Below are positions 16,165 through 27,408 of a stretch of DNA of 64,000 nucleotides, piece by piece. The DNA is from Candidatus Symbiobacter mobilis CR (lineage in GTDB: Bacteria; Pseudomonadota; Gammaproteobacteria; Burkholderiales; Burkholderiaceae_C). The notes under the pieces are model-generated. The model had not been told where the DNA came from, did not search any database, and was given only the letters and a program-made list of their open reading frames with translations. Both the position numbers and the translations under genes were made by a program. Within the stretch, counting starts at the first letter, position 1; the number at the start of each line of letters is the position of its first letter. The stretch lies in NCBI RefSeq assembly GCF_000477435.1, contig NC_022576.1, positions 2,170,001 through 2,234,000 on the forward strand, written 5' to 3'.

Positions 16165-17388
16165 TCATCGTGGCTGGAGGCATTGCCCCAAAGCACGGGA
16201 CAAATCTGCCTGCAAGTCCGCCACGTCTTCGAAACCGATGGCGAAACGCACCAGGCAGCCCGAGGCCAGGTGTGGGCTGGACTGTCTGCGCTCAGGGGGC
16301 AAGTCGTAGGGCATGACCAAGCTGACTGGCCCGCCCCAGCTATAGCCAATGCGGAAATACTGCAAGGCATTGCAAAAGGCATCGACGCTGGCTTGGGGAA
16401 TGTCTGCGCGGAAGACGACGGCGAATAGGCCCGCAGCACGGCCCGCACGACTCCCGTTGCCATGGCATAGCGCCAGCCAGTGCGCATGACCCGGGGAACC
16501 CGGCAAAGCGGGATGCAGTACCTGGGCGAATTCCGGCCTGCTCTGGCACCACACGGCCAGCGTGCGTGCAGCCTCGTCCTGCGCTGCGTAGCGAACGGCC
16601 AGCGTAGGCAGGCCACGCAACACGGCCTCGACATCGTTGGCGCCCACGCCCAGCCCCAGGCGCATGTGGCATAGCGACAGGCGTTCATGCAAGTCGGCAT
16701 CAACCGTAATAAGGCTGCCCATCAGTATGTCGCCGCCTCCGCTGTGGTACTTGGTGAGCGCGGACAGGGCGATATCTACCCCCAGGGCGGGCGTGGTTCC
16801 GGGTAGCAAGTCGAACGGCGCGTAGGCTTGCCCCGCGCTCCAGGTGTCGTCCAAGGCGCAGCGCACCCCGGCATCAAGGCAGATGCGAACGAGCGCGGGG
16901 AGGTCGGGGAATTCCAGCGTGACGGAGCCTGCTGCCTCGATCCACACCAGCCGTGTGCTTGCACGGATGCGCTGGGCCAAGTCTTCGGGGCGCAGGGGGT
17001 CGTAAAACTGGTGGGTGATTCCCCAGCGCAGCAGTTCCTGCTGGGCAAAAGCCACTGCGGGACTGTAGGTATTCCAGGGCAGGAGCACTTCATCACCCGT
17101 TCGCAGCATTGCGAGGAACACCAAGGTGATGGCCGACAACCCGCTGGGAGTGAGCACGCAGTAGCGCCCTCCTTCGAGGGTACACAGCCGTTCTTCGAGC
17201 GTGTAGGTCGTAGGGGTGCCGTGCAGGCCATAGGTGTAGGCGCTACGGTCTTTCCAGCGGATGGAGCGCAGGGCTTCGACGCTGGAGAAAAACACCGTCG
17301 AAGCCTTATGTACCCCCGGTTGCGGCGCGGAAAAACCCGCCGGGGGTTCATAGCGATGGTGGATCAATTGGGTGCGTGGGGTGGTCAT
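16165..17388 (-). CDS. metC: Cystathionine beta-lyase-type PLP enzyme
   Basis: The 407-aa protein belongs to the Cys/Met metabolism PLP family (fold type I). YTYGLHGTPTTYTLEERL is the N-terminal substrate/phosphate region, LTPSGLSAITLVFLAM the cofactor stacking region, DDTWSAGQAY the Asp that pairs with the pyridine nitrogen, and SALTKYHSGGGD holds the Schiff-base Lys. The C-terminus ends in a typical LVRFAIGFEDVADL motif. The usual reaction is cleavage of cystathionine to homocysteine, pyruvate and ammonia. The exact substrate (cystathionine, methionine or O-acylhomoserine) cannot be settled by eye. It is the first gene of the leftward train. Confidence 0.85.
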   Translation of the reverse strand: MTTPRTQLIHHRYEPPAGFSAPQPGVHKASTVFFSSVEALRSIRWKDRSAYTYGLHGTPTTYTLEERLCTLEGGRYCVLTPSGLSAITLVFLAMLRTGDEVLLPWNTYSPAVAFAQQELLRWGITHQFYDPLRPEDLAQRIRASTRLVWIEAAGSVTLEFPDLPALVRICLDAGVRCALDDTWSAGQAYAPFDLLPGTTPALGVDIALSALTKYHSGGGDILMGSLITVDADLHERLSLCHMRLGLGVGANDVEAVLRGLPTLAVRYAAQDEAARTLAVWCQSRPEFAQVLHPALPGSPGHAHWLALCHGNGSRAGRAAGLFAVVFRADIPQASVDAFCNALQYFRIGYSWGGPVSLVMPYDLPPERRQSSPHLASGCLVRFAIGFEDVADLQADLSRALGQCLQPR

Positions 17389-17482
17389 GGGCTTGGCACA
17401 CTCGTATCTTCATGGCCCTCGTTGCTGCGAGGCTGCTTGATCGTATTGCCTCGTATTGCCCAGCGCATTCCCAAGCCTTGGA

Positions 17483-18079
17483 TTACCAAGTCTTGGGAAC
17501 GAACCCTGGCTGGTTCCCCACCACTACGCCCTCTCCGCTTTGGCAGAGTACATACAAACCCTGGCTTTGCGCGTACTGCTGCGCTTCTTCCCCCATCACC
17601 ATCGCAGCCACGGCGCCCAGCACGCGATGGTTCGCGTACAGCGGAAAGCATTCCTTGAGGCGGCCCAATCTGGACAGGTGTTTGTCCACGTGCTCCGTGG
17701 CCAGCTTGCTTTTGCACTCCACTGCAACGAGCACGCCATCGTCAACGACGAGCAAATCGATTTCCATCCCCCCGCCACGCTTGGTGCCGTAGTTCTGGTG
17801 GACCTCATGCACTTCGATGCCTTGTTCTTGAAACAACCGCACCACCGCTGGGGCCACCATGTGCTCGACGAATTCGCCCAGCCGGTTCCCCAAATCGCCC
17901 TCTCGCCTGGAGACATCCTGCAACATGAGTTTGGTTTCCTGGAACTGCCTATCCGTTTCTTGAAACTTCCGGTCGGTTTCGCGGGACTGTTCTGCCACTT
18001 CTTGGATGATCCGGTTCGTTTCCTCGATCAGCTTCCAGATTCTTTCGACAGTGGGGTTGGATTCTTGGGTGTGGTGCAT
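17483..18079 (-). CDS. Coiled-coil protein with PD-(D/E)xK nuclease-like domain (DUF3782 type)
   Basis: The ATG at 18079 has AGGAG eight bases upstream. Residues ~15-60 form a helical, heptad-like stretch with repeated RETDRKFQETDRQFQETK units. The C-terminal part is a restriction-endonuclease-like fold: GNRLGEFVEHMVAP, GMEIDLLVVDDG (Asp) and VAVECKSKL (E-x-K), then GAVAAMVM and GFVPKTW at the end. This family is abundant in cyanobacteria and some proteobacteria, and its function is not established. A shortened second copy with homologous upstream DNA lies at 24292-24518, so the gene has been duplicated locally along with about 100 bp of promoter region. Confidence 0.8.
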   Translation of the reverse strand: MHHTQESNPTVERIWKLIEETNRIIQEVAEQSRETDRKFQETDRQFQETKLMLQDVSRREGDLGNRLGEFVEHMVAPAVVRLFQEQGIEVHEVHQNYGTKRGGGMEIDLLVVDDGVLVAVECKSKLATEHVDKHLSRLGRLKECFPLYANHRVLGAVAAMVMGEEAQQYAQSQGLYVLCQSGEGVVVGNQPGFVPKTW

Positions 18080-18243
18080 CGTGGGTTCTCCTCTGGATAC
18101 ATAACGCGCCTGCCCGTGTTGGGCTGCCTATACGCATCGTAGCCAAGGCGACCCGTTTGCGCAAACCCTGCGCTCGCGCCCGCAACGCCCGCACCTGCCT
18201 AGCGGAACGGTTCAACCCATCAATAAATAGGCTATGCATCGTC

Positions 18244-18350
18244 AAGCGAAAGACTTCGTCGAGCAAGTCGACTGGTGGAACCGCCCACTGCGGACCCGCA
18301 CGATGGCTGGTGTGGGGGCTGGGAGTAAGAAACGCCTGGCTACCCGATTA
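18244..18350 (+). mobile_element. Solo group II intron 3' end remnant
   Basis: This stretch is closely similar to 2551-2661: AAGCGAAAGACTT, then GGAACCGCCCACTGCGGACC, the GGTG-rich domain V arm, a domain VI-like hairpin (TGGGAG...CGCCTGGC) and the terminal TACCCGATTA. No maturase sequence precedes it. It is therefore only the 3' tail of a related intron, left by truncation or by a truncated insertion. It is on the same strand as the other copy, about 15.7 kb away. Confidence 0.78.
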
Positions 18351-18371
18351 GGCTTTTTGTGGCCGACCGGA

Positions 18372-18419
18372 TTGAACCCAGATAGTCCATGAGGGTTTGC
18401 AGGGCAGATGGATGCAGTG
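18372..18419. repeat. Partial copy of a small inverted-repeat element (copy 1)
   Basis: TTGAACCCAGATAGTCCATGAGGGTTTGCAGGGC and the following GATGGATGCAGTG match, in reverse complement, the right end of the element at 32808-32992, and its first 34 bases match the left end of the copy at 24140-24246. The other terminus is absent here, so this is a truncated copy. It starts 22 bp after the intron remnant. Confidence 0.75.
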
Positions 18420-18448
18420 CCAATAAAAAACCAATACATCATTTCATG

Positions 18449-18496
18449 TATTTATGTATTTATGTATTTATGTATTTATGTATTTATGTATTTATG
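18449..18496. repeat. Octamer tandem repeat (TATTTATG)6
   Basis: Six perfect copies of TATTTATG, flanked by partial units on both sides, end about 109 bp before the ATG of the multi-PAS hybrid kinase. An eight-base unit would shift reading frame or promoter spacing when copy number changes through replication slippage. The array is not inside a credible gene, so any effect would be on transcription or DNA bending rather than on a protein. Confidence 0.9.
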
Positions 18497-18522
18497 TATT
18501 TCGTAGCCCCACTCGTCATCGT

Positions 18523-18559
18523 GGTACAGTAATACTTATCAAGATGCTACTGCTGTACC
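18523..18559. promoter_or_regulatory. Imperfect inverted repeat upstream of hybrid kinase
   Basis: GGTACAG (18523-18529) pairs with CTGTACC (18553-18559), and the overlapping CAGTA pairs with TACTG, giving a two-part palindrome that encloses TAATACTT, a fair -10-like sequence. It could be an operator over the kinase promoter or an RNA hairpin in its leader. It lies 46 bp before the start codon. No cognate regulator can be named. Confidence 0.4.
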
Positions 18560-18604
18560 GTCGTCAGCCATTCTATAGCTTGCAAACAGGGAGTACTACG
18601 AGTC

Positions 18605-21600
18605 ATGACTACGAACCCCACGGATTCGTCTACACAGCGTGAAACGAATCCTATTACCTTGGTTTGGGTAGCACTGGTTTGTTTGCTACTTATGACTGGG
18701 TATTTCTTGCAAGCCAGCTACCGTCATGCAATCGTCGTTGCGGGCAACGAAACCCGGAATCTGACGGAGCTGATGGAATCGCGGCTATCCAGCGAATTGG
18801 CCCGCGTCGATGGAATGCTCACTTTCATCGCTCACGAAGTGGTTGCAGTACCGTTTCACCGTCGATCCGCATCCGTTGCAGAAGCAAAGAGGCAGCATCT
18901 CCTTCGCATGGTGAGTTCCTTCCCCAAACTGGCGGTATTGTGTGCCTTCGATGCAGAAGGAAATCTGCAAATGAGCTCCAGAGCAGATGTCAAGCCGTTT
19001 AGCGTGGCGGACCGTCGCCATTTCCAGATATTGCGTGACAACCCTCACGTCAACCTCACTTTTTCCGAACCGCTTGTATCGCGCACCACCGGAAAGTGGT
19101 CGTTGATCCAAGCCCGGTCTATCCGGGACGATACGGGACGCTTCCTGGGAGCTGTCCATGCCGTCATGCACATCGACACCTTCTCGGAGTTGTTTCGCAG
19201 TATCGATGTAGGCCCCGGTGGTGCGACGATACTGCGGCGTACAGATACCTTGCAATTGGTTGCACGCGTCCCTCGCTATAACGAAGAGGACTTCAACCAG
19301 CCATTGCCCAAAAACCATCCTATATCTCAACTCCTGGCTTCTGGCGCTCGGAATGGAACCTTGGCGTATACGGCAAGCACCGATGGGGTGGAACGCATCG
19401 CAAGTTTTTCCAGATTGGATAATCGATTTCCGTATTATGTGAAGGTGGCTTTTTCCAAAGACCATTATCTGGATGCATGGCGGCGGCAAGTACTATGCAT
19501 CGGTATTCTGGTGATACCTTTGTTCGTGGCTTTTGGAGTGGCTCTTGTCCGCCTGCACCGAAGCAACCGTCTTGCCAAGGTTGCTTTGGAAATACTCGAA
19601 TATCGCCAAGCTCTCTTCAGCGCATTGTTTGACCAGTCCCTGTTGCTGGCTGGTATTCTGAACAGCGATGGATATGTGCTGGAAATCAACGAAAAGGCTT
19701 TGGCTGTGATCGGTAGCCGTCGCGAAGCAGTGACGAGCAAGTATTTCCCAGATTGCCCCTGGTGGTCTGAAGCTGAAGACCGCGCCCGCCTCGAGAATGG
19801 CATCAAGGACGCAACGACGATCGGGAAGTTTTCACGATTCGAAGTCATGCATCCCACGGCTGATGGAAAAATAATCGATGTGATGCTGCATATCCAGCCT
19901 GTGCAGGTCGGTACGGAGTTTTACATTGCCGTCACGGGTATGGATATCACAGAACAGAAAAAAGCAGAAAGAAAATTGCAGAAAGAGTACGAAAACAACC
20001 AGACGCTTTTGCGCAATGCCAGCGATGGTGTCGTCATCCTCAATGAATATGCACAAGTCATTGAAGTGAGCAATTCATTTTGCGCGATGCTCGGTTATTC
20101 ACGTGAAGAAATGATGGGAATGAACCCGTCCCAATGGGATTGCGGGATGGTGAACCCTGAAAAAGTCATCGCGATATTCGAACAGGAATTGGCAAATCCC
20201 ATTCATCCCCTGATTCATTCACGCCATCGTCGCAAGGACGGCAGCATGTACGACGTGGAATTGCATGGCACACCGATTGATCTGCATGGCCACAAAGTGT
20301 TGTATGTCTCCCATCGCGATATCACCGATCGTATCCAAGCCCAACAATTGCTGTCGGAACAACAAAAGGCGCTGCAACGCAGTCAAAGCCTGATGGCCTC
20401 TGCACAAATCCTGGGCGGAACGGGTTCGTGGGAATATGACGTTGACAAGAATATCCTTCACGTATCAGACCATTGCCAGGCGATTTTCGGGTACCCACCA
20501 GAGGACAAAGATTACCCCCTGGATTTCTGTCTGGCGTGCATCCCGGAACGAGAGCGCGTTCGCCAAAATCTGTTGGGCGCCATCCGCCAAGGAAGACCAT
20601 ACGAAGACGAATACGAAATCCACCCCGCCGATGGATCGTCCCCCAGAATCATCCACGTTCTGGGAAATATTGAAAAAGACGAGCATGGAATTCCACGCAA
20701 AATTCTCGGCTTCATGCAGGATATTACGCAACGCAAGGCTGCAGAAGAAAAAGTGTCCCAATTGCTGGCGGATCAGAATGCAATTCTGCAAAGCGAGGCC
20801 GTGGGATTCGTCATCATGCACGAACGCACCATCAGGTGGATCAATAATGCAGCGGCCAATATGCTGGGTTACGAATGCCATAAATTGGCCGGAAAAGACT
20901 CCCGAATTCTTTATCCTGACGATTCCTATTATGAGGAATTCGGACGCAAGGCTTACTGTGAAATTGACGATGGCAGGGTATACCATAGTCAGCACCAGTT
21001 GCGCCACAAAGACAGCTCCTTGAAATGGTTCGATCTTTCCGGCGCACGTTTGCCCTCCAACGATACAGCAACGATCTGGGCCATGGTAGATATTTCCAAA
21101 TTGAAACGCATTGAGGAAGAACTACGAGATGCCATGGTCGCCGCAGAAGCCGCAAACGTTGCAAAAAGCCGCTTTTTGGCAACAATGTCACATGAACTGC
21201 GTACCCCCATGAATGGCATTTTGGGGATGGCACAGCTTTTGTCCATGGCGGATGTGATCGAAAGTCGTCGTATCGACTATGCAAAAACGATCCAGGCATC
21301 CAGCCAATCTTTGTTGGCGCTGCTCAACGATATTCTCGACATCTCGAAAATCGAATCAGGCAAACTACATTTACATAGCGAAGTATGGGAACCTCATGCC
21401 ATTCTTCGTGAAATGCAATTGCTATTTTCCTGCGCAGCGCATACCAAAAGCCTGCAATTGCACTATGAATGGAAAGGTATCCCAAGCGCCCAATATATTT
21501 CCGATGTCCATCGGATCCGCCAAATGCTCTCGAATCTTGTTGGAAATGCCATCAAATTTACCACCCATGGTGGCATTCAAATTCAAGGAGAAGAAGTGGA

Positions 21601-22321
21601 GCGCGATGAAACGTCCGCGTTATTGGAACTTTCCGTTCGTGATACAGGAATGGGTATACCCAAAGACAAAATCGATTCGCTATTCGAATCGTTTTCGCAG
21701 GCCGACGGTTCGATCACCAGACAGCATGATGGATCGGGGCTGGGTCTATCGATCGTGCATCATCTGGCCAAAATGATGGCCGGGGATGTGGGGGTCGAAA
21801 GCATAGTCGGCCAAGGTTCCAAATTCTGGTTTCGTGTCCGGGCCAAACTGGTGGACAAAGATGCCCATAAGAACGATTCCAACGATTCGCCGATACAGCA
21901 AACTCCAAATGCCACCGCCCAACCGATTTCGTTGTTGGGACGGCAAATTCTGGTAGCCGAAGACAACCCTGTCAATCGCATGGTCATCCAATCCTTGCTT
22001 GCGACGCTCGGTATCCATGTAGCCCATGCCCACGACGGCCAACAAGCCCTGGATGCCATCACGCAAGGCGCTCGTCCCGATGTGATTCTGATGGACTTGC
22101 ACATGCCCAATATGGATGGATACCAGGCCACGAAGCAAATACGCCAATGGGAGCAGGACAACGATCTGCCCAATACGCCCATCATTGCCGTGACTGCCGA
22201 TGCGTACGAGGAAACCTATCGACGTTGCATCGCGATAGGCATGGACGATTTCCTGCCCAAACCCATCATATTGAATGACCTGCAATCGACTTTGCAGAAA
22301 TGGCTTTCGCAATCCGGCTAG
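18605..22321 (+). CDS. Multi-PAS hybrid sensor histidine kinase
   Basis: A 1238-aa membrane sensor. TM1 is at ~18-38, followed by a periplasmic dCache-type domain (~40-290, with FHRRSASVAEAKRQHL and FSEPLVSRTTGKWSLIQARS) and TM2 at ~294-315. Four PAS domains occupy ~340-840. HisKA has the phosphoacceptor in SHELRTPMNGILG near residue 862. The HATPase (~970-1080) shows NLVGNAIKFT and DGSGLGLSIV. A C-terminal receiver (~1110-1230) has LMDLHMPNMDG with the acceptor Asp near residue 1163. No output domain is fused, so a separate Hpt or response regulator must act downstream, and none is adjacent. The gene is more AT-rich than its housekeeping neighbours and sits in the repeat island. Confidence 0.93.
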   Translation: MTTNPTDSSTQRETNPITLVWVALVCLLLMTGYFLQASYRHAIVVAGNETRNLTELMESRLSSELARVDGMLTFIAHEVVAVPFHRRSASVAEAKRQHLLRMVSSFPKLAVLCAFDAEGNLQMSSRADVKPFSVADRRHFQILRDNPHVNLTFSEPLVSRTTGKWSLIQARSIRDDTGRFLGAVHAVMHIDTFSELFRSIDVGPGGATILRRTDTLQLVARVPRYNEEDFNQPLPKNHPISQLLASGARNGTLAYTASTDGVERIASFSRLDNRFPYYVKVAFSKDHYLDAWRRQVLCIGILVIPLFVAFGVALVRLHRSNRLAKVALEILEYRQALFSALFDQSLLLAGILNSDGYVLEINEKALAVIGSRREAVTSKYFPDCPWWSEAEDRARLENGIKDATTIGKFSRFEVMHPTADGKIIDVMLHIQPVQVGTEFYIAVTGMDITEQKKAERKLQKEYENNQTLLRNASDGVVILNEYAQVIEVSNSFCAMLGYSREEMMGMNPSQWDCGMVNPEKVIAIFEQELANPIHPLIHSRHRRKDGSMYDVELHGTPIDLHGHKVLYVSHRDITDRIQAQQLLSEQQKALQRSQSLMASAQILGGTGSWEYDVDKNILHVSDHCQAIFGYPPEDKDYPLDFCLACIPERERVRQNLLGAIRQGRPYEDEYEIHPADGSSPRIIHVLGNIEKDEHGIPRKILGFMQDITQRKAAEEKVSQLLADQNAILQSEAVGFVIMHERTIRWINNAAANMLGYECHKLAGKDSRILYPDDSYYEEFGRKAYCEIDDGRVYHSQHQLRHKDSSLKWFDLSGARLPSNDTATIWAMVDISKLKRIEEELRDAMVAAEAANVAKSRFLATMSHELRTPMNGILGMAQLLSMADVIESRRIDYAKTIQASSQSLLALLNDILDISKIESGKLHLHSEVWEPHAILREMQLLFSCAAHTKSLQLHYEWKGIPSAQYISDVHRIRQMLSNLVGNAIKFTTHGGIQIQGEEVERDETSALLELSVRDTGMGIPKDKIDSLFESFSQADGSITRQHDGSGLGLSIVHHLAKMMAGDVGVESIVGQGSKFWFRVRAKLVDKDAHKNDSNDSPIQQTPNATAQPISLLGRQILVAEDNPVNRMVIQSLLATLGIHVAHAHDGQQALDAITQGARPDVILMDLHMPNMDGYQATKQIRQWEQDNDLPNTPIIAVTADAYEETYRRCIAIGMDDFLPKPIILNDLQSTLQKWLSQSG

Positions 22322-22352
22322 CCGTCTGTCGAACAATCCGTAACGAAAGCAC

Positions 22353-22395
22353 GAGCACCGCCGCCGCGTGCAATGCGATGGCGCAGCCCCCACTG
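22353..22395. repeat. 43-bp dispersed repeat, copy A
   Basis: GAGCACCGCCGCCGCGTGCA and the following bases to 22395 match 59826-59868 at 41 of 43 positions, in the same orientation. Both copies are intergenic: this one is just downstream of the hybrid kinase stop, the other between exbB and a binding-protein gene. The remaining 22396-22494 shows no further feature. Confidence 0.75.
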
Positions 22396-22494
22396 AGGAA
22401 TCTAGGATCATGTTTTCCACTGATTCTGTTTGGTGGCCAGTCAAAGTGGATTCTGGATTACGCATACTCACCGACCACAACAACCGGAATAACT

Positions 22495-23955
22495 CTATAT
22501 TTTGTCCACGGAATTCTCATAAAAGCGAATCGAATTACGCCCCGCTTTTTTTGCTTGGTACATGGCCAAGTCGGCCGAATCCATGATGTTACCGTAACTA
22601 TTTTCATGACCACTGAATACGACACAACCGATGCTGGCGGTGCAGTGATGTTGGATTTGATTCTGGGCCGATCCGTTTTGCAAAGCCTGTAGTACATAAG
22701 GGGTTGACAATCCAACACGTATTTTCTCTGCAATTGTTTGGGCGTGTGAGATGGTTTCCTCTTTGTTAGTACTCAGATTAGTGAGCAACACCACAAACTC
22801 ATCTCCGCCAAAACGGGCGACTGTGTCAGTTTCACGTACGGAAGATGTCAAGCGATTTGCTGCCTCTATCAGCAACAAGTCACCCGCAGCATGACCATGT
22901 GCGTCATTGAGCGGCTTGAAGTTGTCGAGATCAAGAAACAGCAGTGCGCCATAAAGGCTGCTGCGCTTACTTGATGACATAGCCTGAGTGAGGCGGTTTT
23001 CCAGCAACCGGCGATTGGCCAACTTGGTCAGCGTGTCATAGAACGCCAATTCATGCACCTGCTCTTCCAAAAGTTTGCGCTCCGTAATTTCTCGGGTAAT
23101 GCCGTGGTACCCGACAATGGCGCCGTACTCGTTTCTCTCTGGCTTGGACATGACTTCCCCCCAGATAAGACTGCCGTCTTTACAACGATGTTCTGCCTCA
23201 AATTTCAAAAAACCAACGGGCTTTCCCAATGCTTCACTGATCTGTCTCTGTTGCATCACCTTTTTGACAGTCTCCACACCCTTGTCGTTGAAAAATTCAA
23301 AAATGTGGCGCCCAATGACCTCATCTGCCTGGAAGCCGCGCAGGCGTTCGTCTGCCGGGCTGATGTAAGTGATGCAATAATTGGCATCGGTCCTCCAGAG
23401 GACGTCCAAGGCATCCTCTGTTAGTCGGCGATAGAGAGTTTGGCTTTCATGTAATGCCTGAGTGCGTTCTTCGACCAAAGCCTCAAGCTCGCTATTGCGT
23501 TCCTGCAGGCCCTTGAGAGGATACACCTCACCAGCCTGCGCCCGCTGCAGATAAGGGATGGAAATGCCACTATGCACAATCTTCCAGCCCTCACGTTCCA
23601 GACGAAAAATCAACACCAGTCGTGCGACCTCTTTCGAAAGCAGAGAGCTAAAGCAAGGCAAGTGAATATGAAAGAAGGCAGTCACCACGGCCACGTTATC
23701 ACTGATGTCCTGCATCGCGATATCGAGCATCTCGATGCCAATACGGCCAGGCACTTGACCGAAATCTTGTCGAGTGATTTTTTCCCATTCCAACCGATCC
23801 TTGACCAGAAAATCACCGGACCCCGTGTAGCCGCTAAAGTTTTCGCTGAAATGTGTTGTCAACCGTTCATCTCGTGAAGCATACATTTCAATGTACTCGT
23901 CAAACAACTCACGAATAATGCGCTGGCGGTGTTGAACAGATGTACTGCTAATCAT
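22495..23955 (-). CDS. NTF2-like / PAS / GGDEF diguanylate cyclase
   Basis: Residues 1-130 resemble an NTF2/SnoaL-type alpha+beta barrel (FDEYIEMYASRDERLTTHF, VAVVTAFFHIHLP, EREGWKIVHSGIS). A short coiled coil (~145-165) leads to a PAS domain (~168-290, DVLWRTDANYCITYISPADE). The GGDEF domain follows (~305-480), with intact active site RFGGDEFVVL and LFLDLDNFKPLND, so c-di-GMP synthesis is expected. An RxxD inhibitory site is not obvious just before the motif. There is no membrane segment. No ribosome binding site is evident before the ATG at 23955. The protein faces the hybrid kinase tail to tail across 173 bp. Confidence 0.88.
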   Translation of the reverse strand: MISSTSVQHRQRIIRELFDEYIEMYASRDERLTTHFSENFSGYTGSGDFLVKDRLEWEKITRQDFGQVPGRIGIEMLDIAMQDISDNVAVVTAFFHIHLPCFSSLLSKEVARLVLIFRLEREGWKIVHSGISIPYLQRAQAGEVYPLKGLQERNSELEALVEERTQALHESQTLYRRLTEDALDVLWRTDANYCITYISPADERLRGFQADEVIGRHIFEFFNDKGVETVKKVMQQRQISEALGKPVGFLKFEAEHRCKDGSLIWGEVMSKPERNEYGAIVGYHGITREITERKLLEEQVHELAFYDTLTKLANRRLLENRLTQAMSSSKRSSLYGALLFLDLDNFKPLNDAHGHAAGDLLLIEAANRLTSSVRETDTVARFGGDEFVVLLTNLSTNKEETISHAQTIAEKIRVGLSTPYVLQALQNGSAQNQIQHHCTASIGCVVFSGHENSYGNIMDSADLAMYQAKKAGRNSIRFYENSVDKI

Positions 23956-24291
23956 GATTAGTATGATAGATGTAGAATCAAATAGGCGACAGATTCAATA
24001 TATCAATGAATCTGTCCTTCAACCCGTGTCTGCGCCAATGATGACTACGAAACGGTGCCAGTCGCGAAGAGGCTTCTCGAAGTTCCCCGTGCCCAGCAGG
24101 AGAGTGGATGGGGTGAGGAAAATTGCCATGACTTTCCTGATTCAACCCAGATAGTCCATGAGGGTTTGCAGGGCCAAAATGGCCGCCAATGTGCCGCTTG
24201 CACGCAAACAGCACCGAAGTGCGCCTAATGCACTATCTGGATTCATAGCCTCTGTGCAAAGTCATGGCGGTGGCGAGGTGTTTGCGCCAAA
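23956..24291. other. Gene-free interval with element copy
   Basis: No credible gene is present. The interval holds the upstream region of the GGDEF gene, a run of unremarkable sequence (24000-24139), a complete small inverted-repeat element (24140-24246), and about 45 bp before the duplicated nuclease-like pseudogene. Confidence 0.7.
24140..24246. mobile_element. Small inverted-repeat element (MITE-like), copy 2, short form
   Basis: The ends are inverted repeats: ATTCAACCCAGATAGTCCAT on the left and ATGCACTATCTGGATTCAT on the right. The 107-bp body has no coding capacity. In reverse complement it matches 32808-32992 end to end except that the latter has about 75 extra bases near its right end. 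These are features of a non-autonomous transposable element. No transposase-bearing relative was seen in the window, and no clear target duplication could be defined. Confidence 0.75.
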
Positions 24292-24518
24292 TTATGGCCG
24301 TTCCCCCCGTTCCCAGGCCTTGGGAACGAACCCTGGCTGGTTCCCCACCACTACGCCCTCTCCGCTTTGGCAGAGCCATACAAACCCTGGCTTTGCGCGT
24401 ACTGCTGCGCTTCTTCCCCCATCACCATCGCAGCCACTTCCTGGACGATCCGGTTCGTTTCCTCGATCAGCTTCCAGATTCTTCCGATGGTGGGAGCGGA
24501 TTCCTGAATAGGGTGCAT
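24292..24518 (-). pseudogene. Internally deleted copy of the DUF3782-type nuclease-like gene
   Basis: The start codon (24518), its AGGAG-like leader and about 28 N-terminal codons (MHPIQES, then GRIWKLIEETNRIVQEVA) match the gene at 17483-18079. The sequence then jumps straight to the C-terminal MVMGEEAQQYAQSQGLY segment, omitting the receiver coiled coil and the whole nuclease core. A one-base deletion (gagcc versus gagta at the corresponding site) then shifts the frame and ends the short product at 24351, while the ancestral tail continues in another frame to 24292. The deletion joins two GCCAC repeats present in the intact gene. It is a clear dead paralogue. Confidence 0.85.
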
Positions 24519-24711
24519 GGTGGGTACTCCTGGGGAAACATGGGGTGCCCCTGCCAAGGCTGGGCAGCCTACGCATCGTAGCCAGGCGACCCGTTTGCGC
24601 AAACCCTGGGCGTTGCAGGGGGCAGCAACCCCCGCGCAGTGCCCACCACACAGCCTGACTAGGTGCCGATGGGCACGCTCTCTTCACCCACCCCGCGTTC
24701 CACCCCTGGGG

Positions 24712-27293
<2,582 letters not shown>

Positions 27294-27408
27294 GGGCTAC
27301 GTTCTTAGCAAACAGTCACGATGCAGGCAGAGCAGGCCCAAGAGCTTGCACGAGTTTGCAGAGTCGGCGGAAGCCGCGATTCCTTTTGCTCGTTGTCGAT
27401 GCCCTCGC

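Larger units (their letters stand above)
18080..18604. other. Gene-free, repeat-rich interval
   Basis: No credible gene was seen in this 525-bp stretch. It contains, in order, the promoter-side DNA duplicated at 24519-24615 (18080-18175), a group II intron 3' remnant (18244-18350), one end of a small inverted-repeat element (18372-18419), an octamer tandem array (18449-18496), and an imperfect inverted repeat (18523-18559) upstream of the hybrid kinase gene. The stacking of several mobile remnants marks this as an insertion hot spot. Confidence 0.8.

Noticed and set aside
18449..18496. Possible CRISPR array
   Set aside because: The octamer units are contiguous, without spacers, and no cas genes are nearby. 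It is a simple-sequence repeat.
18454..18642. Small rightward frame translated from the octamer array
   Set aside because: It encodes only a periodic peptide from the repeat, then runs out of frame into the kinase start; no evidence of translation.
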